In this document: positions 34,124-41,653 of the stretch, in pieces
How the letters are laid out: every line of letters starts with the position of its first letter
Numbering within the stretch: the first letter of the stretch is position 1
NCBI RefSeq assembly: GCF_035917415.1
Contig: NZ_CP109073.1
Span: 496,001-560,000, forward strand
DNA from: Streptomyces sp. NBC_01803
GTDB lineage: Bacteria; Actinomycetota; Actinomycetes; Streptomycetales; Streptomycetaceae
Length of the DNA stretch: 64,000 bases
Direction: 5' to 3'
The notes under the pieces: model-generated
What the model saw: only the letters and a program-made list of their open reading frames with translations
Databases searched by the model: none
Told to the model about the DNA's origin: nothing
Position numbers and translations under genes: made by a program

Positions 34124-34631
34124 GTCACCTCGCTCCCATGTCGCCGAGGGTCGGACGATACCCAGACACGCCAGGAGCACGACAAGAACACACACCCACA
34201 CGGCGTCACATTCTGGCCACACACGTGAACACGTGATGGAGATGTCGGTCGACCGCCCTCGTGCACATGGGACGGCAGAGCGTCAACGGCACCCGGCCAG
34301 CGGCCCTGGGCGGCCCGGCGCGGACCCGCCGGAGCCGCCGCCGTCCGCACCCCCGCCCCGATCGCCCCGGAGTTCCCCGTTCGCACCACCGCTCGTCGCG
34401 CCCCACCCCACGCCGACCCCCGCCGCCGCACCGCCGCCGCGAACGTTCCCGGGCGGGAAGCCCACGGTTCGCGCGGGACCGCCCGGTCGGGACCCGATCG
34501 TTGGCCAGGAACCGCCGATGGCGGCAACACCCCCCTCTCCCGGGTGACTTGTCGGGAATAGTCCGCATCCGCCGCAGGTCAGGGGCTAGCCTGTCCGCGC
34601 ATGCGCCAGGTGGGGCGGGACGGAGGACCGG
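34124..34631. other. 508-bp divergent intergenic region
   Basis: This separates the MFS exporter (minus) from the methyltransferase (plus). It contains two close ACACGTGA motifs (about 34220-34235) and a TAGCCT -10-like box at 34587-34592 in front of the plus-strand gene. Open frames through it have Arg/Pro-rich, unconvincing translations; I see no gene. Confidence 0.6.
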
Positions 34632-35453
34632 GTGGCGGAGCAGGGTGGGGGCTGGGCGGACGAGAGCCCGGCGGTGAGCGTCGACGTGACGGTGCCGAGC
34701 ATCGCGCGGGCCTACGACGCCGTGCTGGGCGGCAAGGACAACTACGCGGCCGACCGCGCGGTGGCCGACCAATTGCGCAAGACGATGCCGGGCATCGGGG
34801 AGCTGGCCTGGTCGAACCGCGCGATCCTCGGCCGGACCGTCCGCTTTCTGGCCGCCGAGGCCGGCATCCGGCAGTTCCTCGACCTCGGCGCGGGCCTGCC
34901 GACGATGGAGAACACCCACCAGGTCGCCCAGCGCCACGCGCCGACGGCGCGCGTCGTCTACGTCGACAACGACCCCATCGTCCTGGCCCACGGCCGCGCG
35001 CTGCTGGAGGAGAACGACGCGACCGCCGTCGTCACCGCCGACCTGCGCGAGCCGGACCGCGTGCTGGCCGAGCCCCAGGTGCGGCGGCTGATCGACCTCT
35101 CCGAGCCGGTGGCCGTGCTGATGATCGGGATCCTGCACCACCTCCACGACGACGAGGACCCGGCGGGCATCGTGCGGGCGTACCTGTCGGCCGTCCCCCC
35201 GGGCAGCCACCTGGTGGTCACCCACTTCTGCGACATCGGCCCGGACGCCCGGGAGTTGCAGGAGACGTTCCTGCGTTTCCTGGGCACCGGCAGGTTCCGG
35301 ACGATGGCGGAGATCGGGGCCTACTTCCCCGGCCTGGAGCTGGTCGACCCCGGCCTGGTGCCGCTGTCGCTGTGGCGCCCGGACGCGCCGGTCGCGCAGC
35401 CGCTGAGCGTGCTGCGGCGGCTGATGGCGGGCGGCGTCGGCCGCAAGCCCTGA
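34632..35453 (+). CDS. DUF574-type SAM-dependent methyltransferase
   Basis: A 273-aa protein starting at a GTG after GGAGGA. It carries the family hallmarks: PSIARAYDAVLGGKDNYAAD near the N-terminus, then WSNRAILGRTVRFLAAEAG, the SAM loop FLDLGAGLPT, VYVDNDPIVLAHGRAL and LMIGILHHL. These proteins are very numerous in Streptomyces and are called SAM-dependent methyltransferases, but their substrates are mostly unknown. It stands alone between the RiPP locus and a P450; membership of either is not shown. Confidence 0.92.
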   Translation: MAEQGGGWADESPAVSVDVTVPSIARAYDAVLGGKDNYAADRAVADQLRKTMPGIGELAWSNRAILGRTVRFLAAEAGIRQFLDLGAGLPTMENTHQVAQRHAPTARVVYVDNDPIVLAHGRALLEENDATAVVTADLREPDRVLAEPQVRRLIDLSEPVAVLMIGILHHLHDDEDPAGIVRAYLSAVPPGSHLVVTHFCDIGPDARELQETFLRFLGTGRFRTMAEIGAYFPGLELVDPGLVPLSLWRPDAPVAQPLSVLRRLMAGGVGRKP

Positions 35454-35484
35454 GGCCGACCCCCTACCGAGTACTCCCTGTTAC

Positions 35485-35534
35485 TTGACACAGGTTCAAC
35501 AAGGCGCGCACAGTTTTACTGAACCCAGTTCAAT
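35485..35534. promoter_or_regulatory. Two inverted repeats in the P450 promoter region
   Basis: TTGACACAGGTTCAA (35485-35499) and TGAAC-CCA-GTTCA (35520-35532) both present GTTCA half sites. TTGACA at 35485 could be a -35 element inside the first repeat. The layout suggests repression by a TetR- or MarR-type protein, none of which is adjacent. Confidence 0.5.
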
Positions 35535-35557
35535 AATGCCCGCATCGGAGCACCACC

Positions 35558-37078
35558 ATGGCGACCAACCGCACCCCGGCCGAGCGCTGGCCCGAGTTCG
35601 CGCGCATCCCTCACCCGCCGCGCCGCCTCCCGGTGCTCGGCGACGTGATCGGCGCGTCGTTCGCCACCCCGGTGCAGGACACGATGCGGATGGCCGCCGA
35701 GCTGGGCCCGATCTTCCGCCGCAAGATCTTCGGCCTGGAGGTCGTGTTCGTCACCGGCGCCGACCTGGTGACCGAGATGGCCGACGAGAAGCGTTTCGTC
35801 AAGTACGTCACCAACGCCGTGCGGAGCCTGCGCGCGGTGGCCGGGGACGGCCTGTTCACCGCGTACGGCAACGAGCCCAACTGGCAGCGCGCCCACGACA
35901 TCCTGGCCCCCGCCTTCACCCGCGAGTCCATGGTCCGCTACCACCCGACGATGCTCGCCATGGCCCACCGCCTGATGAACGTCTGGGACCGCCACGCCCA
36001 GGCCGGCACGGCGGCCGACGTCAGCGGCGACACCACCAAGCTCACGCTGGAGACCATCGCCAGCACCGGATTCGGCTACGACTTCGGATCGTTCGAGCGC
36101 GACGAACCGCACCCGTTCGTCACGGCCATGGTCAACGGGCTCAGCGCCGTGCTGCGCCTGCGCGTCGCGACCCTGCCGCTGGTCGGCCCCGCGCTCGCCC
36201 GCCCCATCCGGCGGCGTTTCCTCGCCCACCGCGACTACCTCAACGCGACCGTGGACGACGTGATCCGCGAACGCACCGCGCGGGGCGTCACCCACACCGA
36301 CGACCTGCTCGGCCTGATGCTCAACACCACCCAGCCCGGCACCGGCGAGCGGCTCGACCCGCTCAACATCCGGTACCAGGTGATCACCTTCCTGGTCGCC
36401 GGGCACGAGACGACGTCCGGCGCGCTGTCCTTCGCCCTGTACTACCTGGCCAAGCACCCCGAGGTCATGGCCCGCGCCCAGGAGGAGGTGGACCGCGTCT
36501 GGGGCCCGGACGGCGACCCGACCTACGAACAGGTCAGCAAGCTGCGCTACGTGCGGCGCGTGCTGGACGAGTCACTGCGCCTGTGGCCGACCGCCCCCGC
36601 GTTCACCCGCGCCGCCCGGCAGGACACGACGCTCGGCGGCCGGTACCCGATGCGCAAGGGCGCCTCGGCGCTCGTCCTGGTCCCCGCGCTGCACCGCGAC
36701 CCCTCGGTGTGGGGCGACGACGCGGAGCGTTTCGACCCCGACCGTTTCCTCCCCGAGCGCGTCCGGGCCAGGCCCGGCCACGTCTTCAAGCCGTTCGGGA
36801 CGGGCGAACGCGCCTGCATCGGCCGCCAGTTCGCCCTGCACGAGGCGACCCTGGTGCTCGGCCTGCTGCTGCGCCGCTACCACCTGCACGACCACTCCGA
36901 CTATCGCCTGAAGGTCTCCGAACGCCTCACCCTGATGCCGGAGGACTTCGCCCTGACCCCCACCCGCCGCACCCCGGCCGCGACCCCACCCCCGGCCACG
37001 ACGACGGACGAGCACGTCACCCCCGAACAGCCGGGCTGCCCGGTCCACCACGGCGGCGGGGCGGACGCGGGGCGATAG
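35558..37078 (+). CDS. CYP102-like cytochrome P450 (heme domain only)
   Basis: A 506-aa P450 most like the heme domain of P450 BM3 in layout: VAGHETTSGALSFALYYLA (I-helix), EEVDRVWGPDG, ESLRLWPTAPAF (ExxR), and FGTGERACIGRQFALHEATL with heme Cys420. BM3 has a fused reductase; here the protein stops after a short Pro/Thr-rich tail, so separate redox partners are needed. Fatty acids or similar chains are the likely substrates by family. The start is the ATG at 35558 after GGAG. Two palindromes lie just upstream. Confidence 0.92.
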   Translation: MATNRTPAERWPEFARIPHPPRRLPVLGDVIGASFATPVQDTMRMAAELGPIFRRKIFGLEVVFVTGADLVTEMADEKRFVKYVTNAVRSLRAVAGDGLFTAYGNEPNWQRAHDILAPAFTRESMVRYHPTMLAMAHRLMNVWDRHAQAGTAADVSGDTTKLTLETIASTGFGYDFGSFERDEPHPFVTAMVNGLSAVLRLRVATLPLVGPALARPIRRRFLAHRDYLNATVDDVIRERTARGVTHTDDLLGLMLNTTQPGTGERLDPLNIRYQVITFLVAGHETTSGALSFALYYLAKHPEVMARAQEEVDRVWGPDGDPTYEQVSKLRYVRRVLDESLRLWPTAPAFTRAARQDTTLGGRYPMRKGASALVLVPALHRDPSVWGDDAERFDPDRFLPERVRARPGHVFKPFGTGERACIGRQFALHEATLVLGLLLRRYHLHDHSDYRLKVSERLTLMPEDFALTPTRRTPAATPPPATTTDEHVTPEQPGCPVHHGGGADAGR

Positions 37079-37240
37079 GCCGCGCCCCGGGGGTCCCGGC
37101 GAGGACATCGGTCGATGGCGGCGGGTCACCGGATGGACACAGGTGGGCCCGAACACCGGACACGGCGTGACGGCATGCCGGAGGATGTCCGTTGCGGCGC
37201 GGCGCGTGGTGCGCGGGGTCGGTGGACCGTGAGGGGTGTG

Positions 37241-39448
37241 ATGGCGGCCTTCGAGGCGCTGAGGGACGGTGACCCGCGGTGGGTGGGCCGGTACCGGATC
37301 GTGGCCCGGCTGGGGGCCGGGGGCATGGGGCGAGTGTATCTGGGGCGTTCGCCGGGCGGGCGGAACGTCGCGGTGAAGGTGGTGCGCGAAGAGCTGGCGG
37401 AGGACGCCGAGTTCCGGCGCCGCTTCGAGCGCGAGGTCGCGGCGGCCCGCCGGATCAACGGCGCCTACACGGCCGGCGTGGTGGACGCCGACCCGCTGGG
37501 GACGCCGCCGTGGCTGGCGACCGTCTACATCCCCGGCCTGTCGCTGGCCGACGCGATCGGCGGGCACGGTCCCTGGCCGGCGCGGCATGTGCTGGCGCTG
37601 GGCGCCGCGCTGGCCGAGGCGCTGGAGTCCATGCACGACGTGGGCATGGTGCACCGGGACTTGAAGCCGTCCAACATCCTGCTCGCCGAAGACGGCCCGC
37701 GCGTCATCGACTTCGGCATCTCGGTGGCGGCCGAGGCCAGTGTCCTCACCCGGACCGGGATGGTGGTCGGCACGCCCGGCTTCATGTCACCCGAGCAGCT
37801 GACCGGCGCTCATGTCGGCCCGCCCGGTGACGTGTTCTCGCTGGGTACGGTGCTGGTCTACGCGGCCACCGGCAGCGGACCGTTCGGCCTCGGGTCGGCG
37901 CCGGCCCTGGGGTACCGCGTCGTCCACGAGGAGCCCGAACTCTCCTCCCTCGCACCCGAGGTGCGGGCGCCGGTCGCCTCCTGCCTGGCCAAGGACCCGG
38001 CGGCGCGGCCCACCGTGTCGGCCCTGCTCGCCCTGCTGTCGGAGGCGGCCGGCGAGGAGCTGGACCAGGCCGGAGGGACGTGGCTGCCCGGCGCGGTCGC
38101 CCACAGCGTGCGGGAGCGCGCGACGACGGCCCTGCCCGCCACGCCGACCACGCCGGCGACTCCCCAGACCCCCGCCCCGACGATCCGTCTGGACCCGCGG
38201 CGGCCGGCCGACCCGCCCGGGCCCGGCGCGGCGACCCGGACGGCGGCCACCGCGTACCCGCCGCCGCCGGCCGGCCCCGTGCCGGGGGCTTCCCCGGCCC
38301 CGGCCCCGACGACCGCCGCGACGCCGACCCCGGCCGGGCGAGGCCCGAGGCGCACACGCCTGGGGCTGGCCGCCGCCGTGGCCGGCGTCGCGGCGGTCGT
38401 CGGCGTGGCGGTCCTCCTCAGCACGACTCCGTGGGCGAGCGACCCGGACTCCTCCGCCGGCAGCGACTCCCCGCCGAGCGGCGGGGCGCCTCTCGGCGGG
38501 CAGGACGTCTGGTCCTTCGAGACCGGCGGCTACGTCCGCACCTCACCGGTGTTCTCCGAGGGGATCGTCTACTTCGGCGGCGACGACGGCTACTTCTACG
38601 CCGTCGACGCCTACACCGGCGAGGAGGTCTGGTCCTTCGAGACCGGTGACTGGGTGCGCTCCACGCCCGTGGTCGCCGAAGGGGTCGTCTACTTCGGCAG
38701 TGACGACAACTTCCTCCACGCCGTCGACGCCTACACCGGCGAGGAAGTCTGGTCCTTCGCCACGGACAGCTACGTGCGCTCCTCGCCCACGGTCGAGGAC
38801 GGAACGGTGTACGTCGGCAGTCAGGACTCGTTCCTCTACGCCGTCGACACGGAATCCGGCGAGGAGATCTGGTCGTTCGAGACGGGCGGGGTGGTGGACT
38901 CGTCACCGGTCCTCTCCGACGGACAGGTGTACGTCGGCAGCGAGGACGGCTATCTCTACGCCGTGGACGCGGCCGGCGGGGAGGAGCTGTGGTCCTTCGA
39001 GACGGGGGGTTGGACGGCGTCGCCGACGGTCAGCGACGGCGTCGTCTACGTCGGGAGCGGCGACTCCTTCCTCTACGCGCTGGACGCCGCCTCGGGCGAC
39101 GACCTCTGGTCGTTCGAGACGGGCGACGCGGTGACCTCACGGCCGGCGGTCGCGGACGGAAACGTCTACTTCGGCAGTGACGACGCCACCTTCTACGCGG
39201 TGGACACGGAGTCGGGCGCGGAGAACTGGCGGTTCGCAGCCGCCGACTCCGTCAACTCCCCGACGATCGCGGACAGCACGGCGTACGTCGGCAGCGCCGA
39301 CGGCCACCTGTACGCGCTGGACGCCTCCACCGGCGAGCAGTTCTGGTCGTACGCCACCGAGGACTGGGTCTTCCCCGCGCCCGCGGTCGCGGAGGGCATG
39401 GTGTACTTCGCCGACGACGACAGCTTCGTGTACGCCGTGACGCAGTAG
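37241..39448 (+). CDS. Serine/threonine protein kinase with extracellular PQQ-type beta-propeller
   Basis: A 735-aa membrane kinase. It has a glycine loop GAGGMG (25-30), VAVKV with Lys46, HRDLKPSN (138-145) and IDFG (about 157). A Pro/Thr/Ala-rich linker follows, then one transmembrane segment at about 376-397, then eight or so 40-residue repeats of the form VWSFETG...VYVGS.DSFLYAVD. The repeats are PQQ/Trp-docking propeller blades placed outside the cell, so the protein is a sensor kinase. The start is the ATG at 37241 after GAGGGG; an upstream ATG in frame at 37115 reads through poor codons. The ligand is unknown. Confidence 0.92.
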   Translation: MAAFEALRDGDPRWVGRYRIVARLGAGGMGRVYLGRSPGGRNVAVKVVREELAEDAEFRRRFEREVAAARRINGAYTAGVVDADPLGTPPWLATVYIPGLSLADAIGGHGPWPARHVLALGAALAEALESMHDVGMVHRDLKPSNILLAEDGPRVIDFGISVAAEASVLTRTGMVVGTPGFMSPEQLTGAHVGPPGDVFSLGTVLVYAATGSGPFGLGSAPALGYRVVHEEPELSSLAPEVRAPVASCLAKDPAARPTVSALLALLSEAAGEELDQAGGTWLPGAVAHSVRERATTALPATPTTPATPQTPAPTIRLDPRRPADPPGPGAATRTAATAYPPPPAGPVPGASPAPAPTTAATPTPAGRGPRRTRLGLAAAVAGVAAVVGVAVLLSTTPWASDPDSSAGSDSPPSGGAPLGGQDVWSFETGGYVRTSPVFSEGIVYFGGDDGYFYAVDAYTGEEVWSFETGDWVRSTPVVAEGVVYFGSDDNFLHAVDAYTGEEVWSFATDSYVRSSPTVEDGTVYVGSQDSFLYAVDTESGEEIWSFETGGVVDSSPVLSDGQVYVGSEDGYLYAVDAAGGEELWSFETGGWTASPTVSDGVVYVGSGDSFLYALDAASGDDLWSFETGDAVTSRPAVADGNVYFGSDDATFYAVDTESGAENWRFAAADSVNSPTIADSTAYVGSADGHLYALDASTGEQFWSYATEDWVFPAPAVAEGMVYFADDDSFVYAVTQ

Positions 39449-39798
39449 CGCGACAACGCGACAACGCCGCCCCGGGCCGGGCACGCACCCGGCGCCGCAC
39501 GGCGCTTTGTCGCCCGCGCCGGAAATCCCGGCGCGGCATCATCACCCCGGGGCGCGTCCATCGGGCACGCCGCGAGGAGGCGACGTCCTCCCGGCTCAGG
39601 CCATGCCGACCGCTGGGCAGGCGCCTGCCGCCCTGACCGGTCGGCGACGCTCCGGGCCGCGGGCGGTGACCGGGAGGGGCGGACGGTGACCGGGGGGCGG
39701 GGGCGTGCCGTGCCCCTGAGGGATCCGGATCATGGCACCATGGACAACATGGGTGTTGGCTCCGCCAGTTGCGGCCGGTTCCACGGAAGGAGACGTCG
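39449..39798. other. 350-bp gap with a weak terminator
   Basis: GCCGGG-CACGCA-CCCGGC at 39476-39493 may end the kinase transcript; it is preceded by a doubled GCGACAAC. The rest has no supported gene. Confidence 0.5.
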
Positions 39799-40329
39799 AT
39801 GAGCAGTCCCAACAAGGGGATCGGCAAGACGCAGGTGTCGCTCAAGTGGGATGCCAGCCCGCTGGGCGAGGCCCCGCACGATCTCGACATCATCGCCGCG
39901 ACATACCGCGCGGACGCGCCGCACGAGCCCGCCTATCTCGTGCACTTCGACAGCCGCTCGCCGGACGGCACCATAACGCTCAGCCGGGACAGCCACACCG
40001 GTCAGGGCCTCGGTTTCGACGAGGTGATGACGTTCGAGTTCGAGCGGCTGGCCCCCGAGTACACGCGGGTCGTCGTGGGCGTGGCGATCCAGCAGCGCGA
40101 CGGGCACAAGACGTTCGGCGACGTGCCGCGCACGCTGGTGCGGATCGCCGAGGGTTATGACGAGCTGGGCGAGGACGACTTCGCTTCCGTCGCCGGCGCG
40201 ACGGCGGCGACCGTCGCGGAGTTCACCCGGGACGAGACGGGCGAGTGGCGGTACCGCAAGGTCATGCGCGGTTTCGAGGACGCCGCGCCGGGCGCGTTCG
40301 CGGAGCTGATGGGCCGGAATCTGTCCTGA
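39799..40329 (+). CDS. TerD-domain protein
   Basis: A 176-aa protein starting at the ATG after GGAAGGAGA. It shows the TerD pattern SLKWDASPLGEAPHDLDIIA, AYLVHFDSRSPDGTI and VVVGVAIQQRDG, with the acidic Ca2+-binding positions of the family. TerD proteins are common in Streptomyces and are linked to tellurite resistance, stress and differentiation. A C-terminal ETGEWRYRKVMRGFEDA completes the domain. It is a single gene with no ter neighbours. Confidence 0.9.
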   Translation: MSSPNKGIGKTQVSLKWDASPLGEAPHDLDIIAATYRADAPHEPAYLVHFDSRSPDGTITLSRDSHTGQGLGFDEVMTFEFERLAPEYTRVVVGVAIQQRDGHKTFGDVPRTLVRIAEGYDELGEDDFASVAGATAATVAEFTRDETGEWRYRKVMRGFEDAAPGAFAELMGRNLS

Positions 40330-40349
40330 ACGTCTCCGGGCTCCTCGGC

Positions 40350-40363
40350 TTACTTGCCAGTAA
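40350..40363. promoter_or_regulatory. Palindromic operator at the reductase start
   Basis: TTACT-TGCC-AGTAA, a perfect 5-bp inverted repeat 9 bp before the ATG at 40373. Its position would block initiation; the form fits TetR-family sites. Confidence 0.6.
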
Positions 40364-40372
40364 TCTGTCGGC

Positions 40373-41596
40373 ATGGCTGACGACCGCGCGTACGACATCG
40401 TCCTGTTCGGAGCCACCGGCTTCACCGGTGCGTTGACCGCCGACTATCTGGCGCGGCACGCGCCCGCCGGGACCCGCTGGGCCCTGGCGGGCCGGAACCC
40501 GGAGAAGCTCGCCGCCGTGCGCGCGGAGCTGGCCGGGACGGACCCGGCGCTCGCCGAGTTGGACCTGCTCACGGCCGATGTCACGGACCCGGCCTCGCTG
40601 CGCGCGGTCGCCGAGGCCGCGCGCGTCGTGATCACCACGGTCGGGCCGTACCTCACGCACGGCGACGCGCTGGTGGCGGCGTGCGCGGCGGCCGGGACGG
40701 ACTACGTGGACCTCACGGGCGAGCCGGAGTTCGTGGACCGCGCCTATCTGCGCCACCACGCCACGGCGGTGGCCCGCGGCGCACGCCTGGTGCACGCCTG
40801 CGGGTTCGACTCGATCCCCTACGACCTGGGCGTGCTCTACACGGTCAACCGGCTGCCGGAGGGCGTGCCGTTGACCGTGGAGGGCTTCGTCCGGGCTTCC
40901 GGCGCCTTCTCGGCGGGCACCTACCACTCGGCCATCACCGCGTTCTCCCGGCTGCGGGAGAGCGCGCGGTCCGCCCGCGAGCGCCGGGCGGCCGAGGGCA
41001 GGCCGGAGGGCCGCGTGGTGCGCGGGCTGCCCGGCAAGCCCCGGTTCGACCGGCGGGTCGGCGCCTGGGCCCTGCCCGCGCCGACCATCGACCCCCAGGT
41101 GGTGCTGCGTTCGGCCCGCGCGCTGGAGCGGTACGGCCCGGAGTTCTCCTACGGGCACAACGTGTCGATCCGCACCCTGCCGGTCGCGCTCGGCCTGGCG
41201 GGCGGGACGCTGGGGTTGGTGGGACTCTCCCAGGTGCCGCCCGCCCGGGAGTGGCTGATGGCCCGCAAGAAGTCCGGCGAGGGCCCGACGCCCCGGCAGC
41301 GGGCGAAGGCATGGTTCAAGGTGATCTTCCTCGGCGAGGGCGGCGGACGGCGGATCGTCACCGAGGTGTCCGGGGGCGACCCGGGCTACGGCGAGACCGC
41401 GAAGATGCTGGCGGAGTCCGCGCTATGCCTGGCCTTCGACGAGCTGCCCGCCACGGCCGGGCAGGTCACCACCGCCACCGCCATGGGCGACGCGCTGACC
41501 TGGCGGCTGATCGCGGCGGGTATCTCGTTCCGCGTCCGCGAGGACGTCACCGCGCCGGCGACGACGATCCCGACGGTACCGGCCGCCGAGGGCTGA
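40373..41596 (+). CDS. Saccharopine dehydrogenase-like NAD(P)-binding oxidoreductase
   Basis: A 407-aa protein with an N-terminal Rossmann motif IVLFGATGFTGALTADYLA, then AGRNPEKLAAV, TTVGPYLTHGDALVAACA, YVDLTGEPEFV and HACGFDSIPYDLG. This matches the group annotated as saccharopine dehydrogenase-like or trans-acting enoyl reductase, known from mycobacterial lipid genes. A hydrophobic turn (VALGLAGGTLGLVGLS) lies in the middle. A lipid or polyketide double-bond reduction is possible; lysine metabolism is unlikely. A palindrome directly upstream suggests TetR-type control. It converges on the acyltransferase fusion, separated by a very long hairpin. Confidence 0.87.
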   Translation: MADDRAYDIVLFGATGFTGALTADYLARHAPAGTRWALAGRNPEKLAAVRAELAGTDPALAELDLLTADVTDPASLRAVAEAARVVITTVGPYLTHGDALVAACAAAGTDYVDLTGEPEFVDRAYLRHHATAVARGARLVHACGFDSIPYDLGVLYTVNRLPEGVPLTVEGFVRASGAFSAGTYHSAITAFSRLRESARSARERRAAEGRPEGRVVRGLPGKPRFDRRVGAWALPAPTIDPQVVLRSARALERYGPEFSYGHNVSIRTLPVALGLAGGTLGLVGLSQVPPAREWLMARKKSGEGPTPRQRAKAWFKVIFLGEGGGRRIVTEVSGGDPGYGETAKMLAESALCLAFDELPATAGQVTTATAMGDALTWRLIAAGISFRVREDVTAPATTIPTVPAAEG

Positions 41597-41603
41597 GACG
41601 GGC

Positions 41604-41647
41604 GGCCGGTGGCCGGTGGCCCCGCGCGGGGGCACCGGCCACCGGCC
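41604..41647. terminator. Very stable bidirectional hairpin
   Basis: An approximately 20-bp stem with a single mismatch and a 4-nt GCGC loop lies exactly between two convergent stops (41596 and 41654). It should terminate both transcripts. Confidence 0.85.
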
Positions 41648-41653
41648 CGCCGG

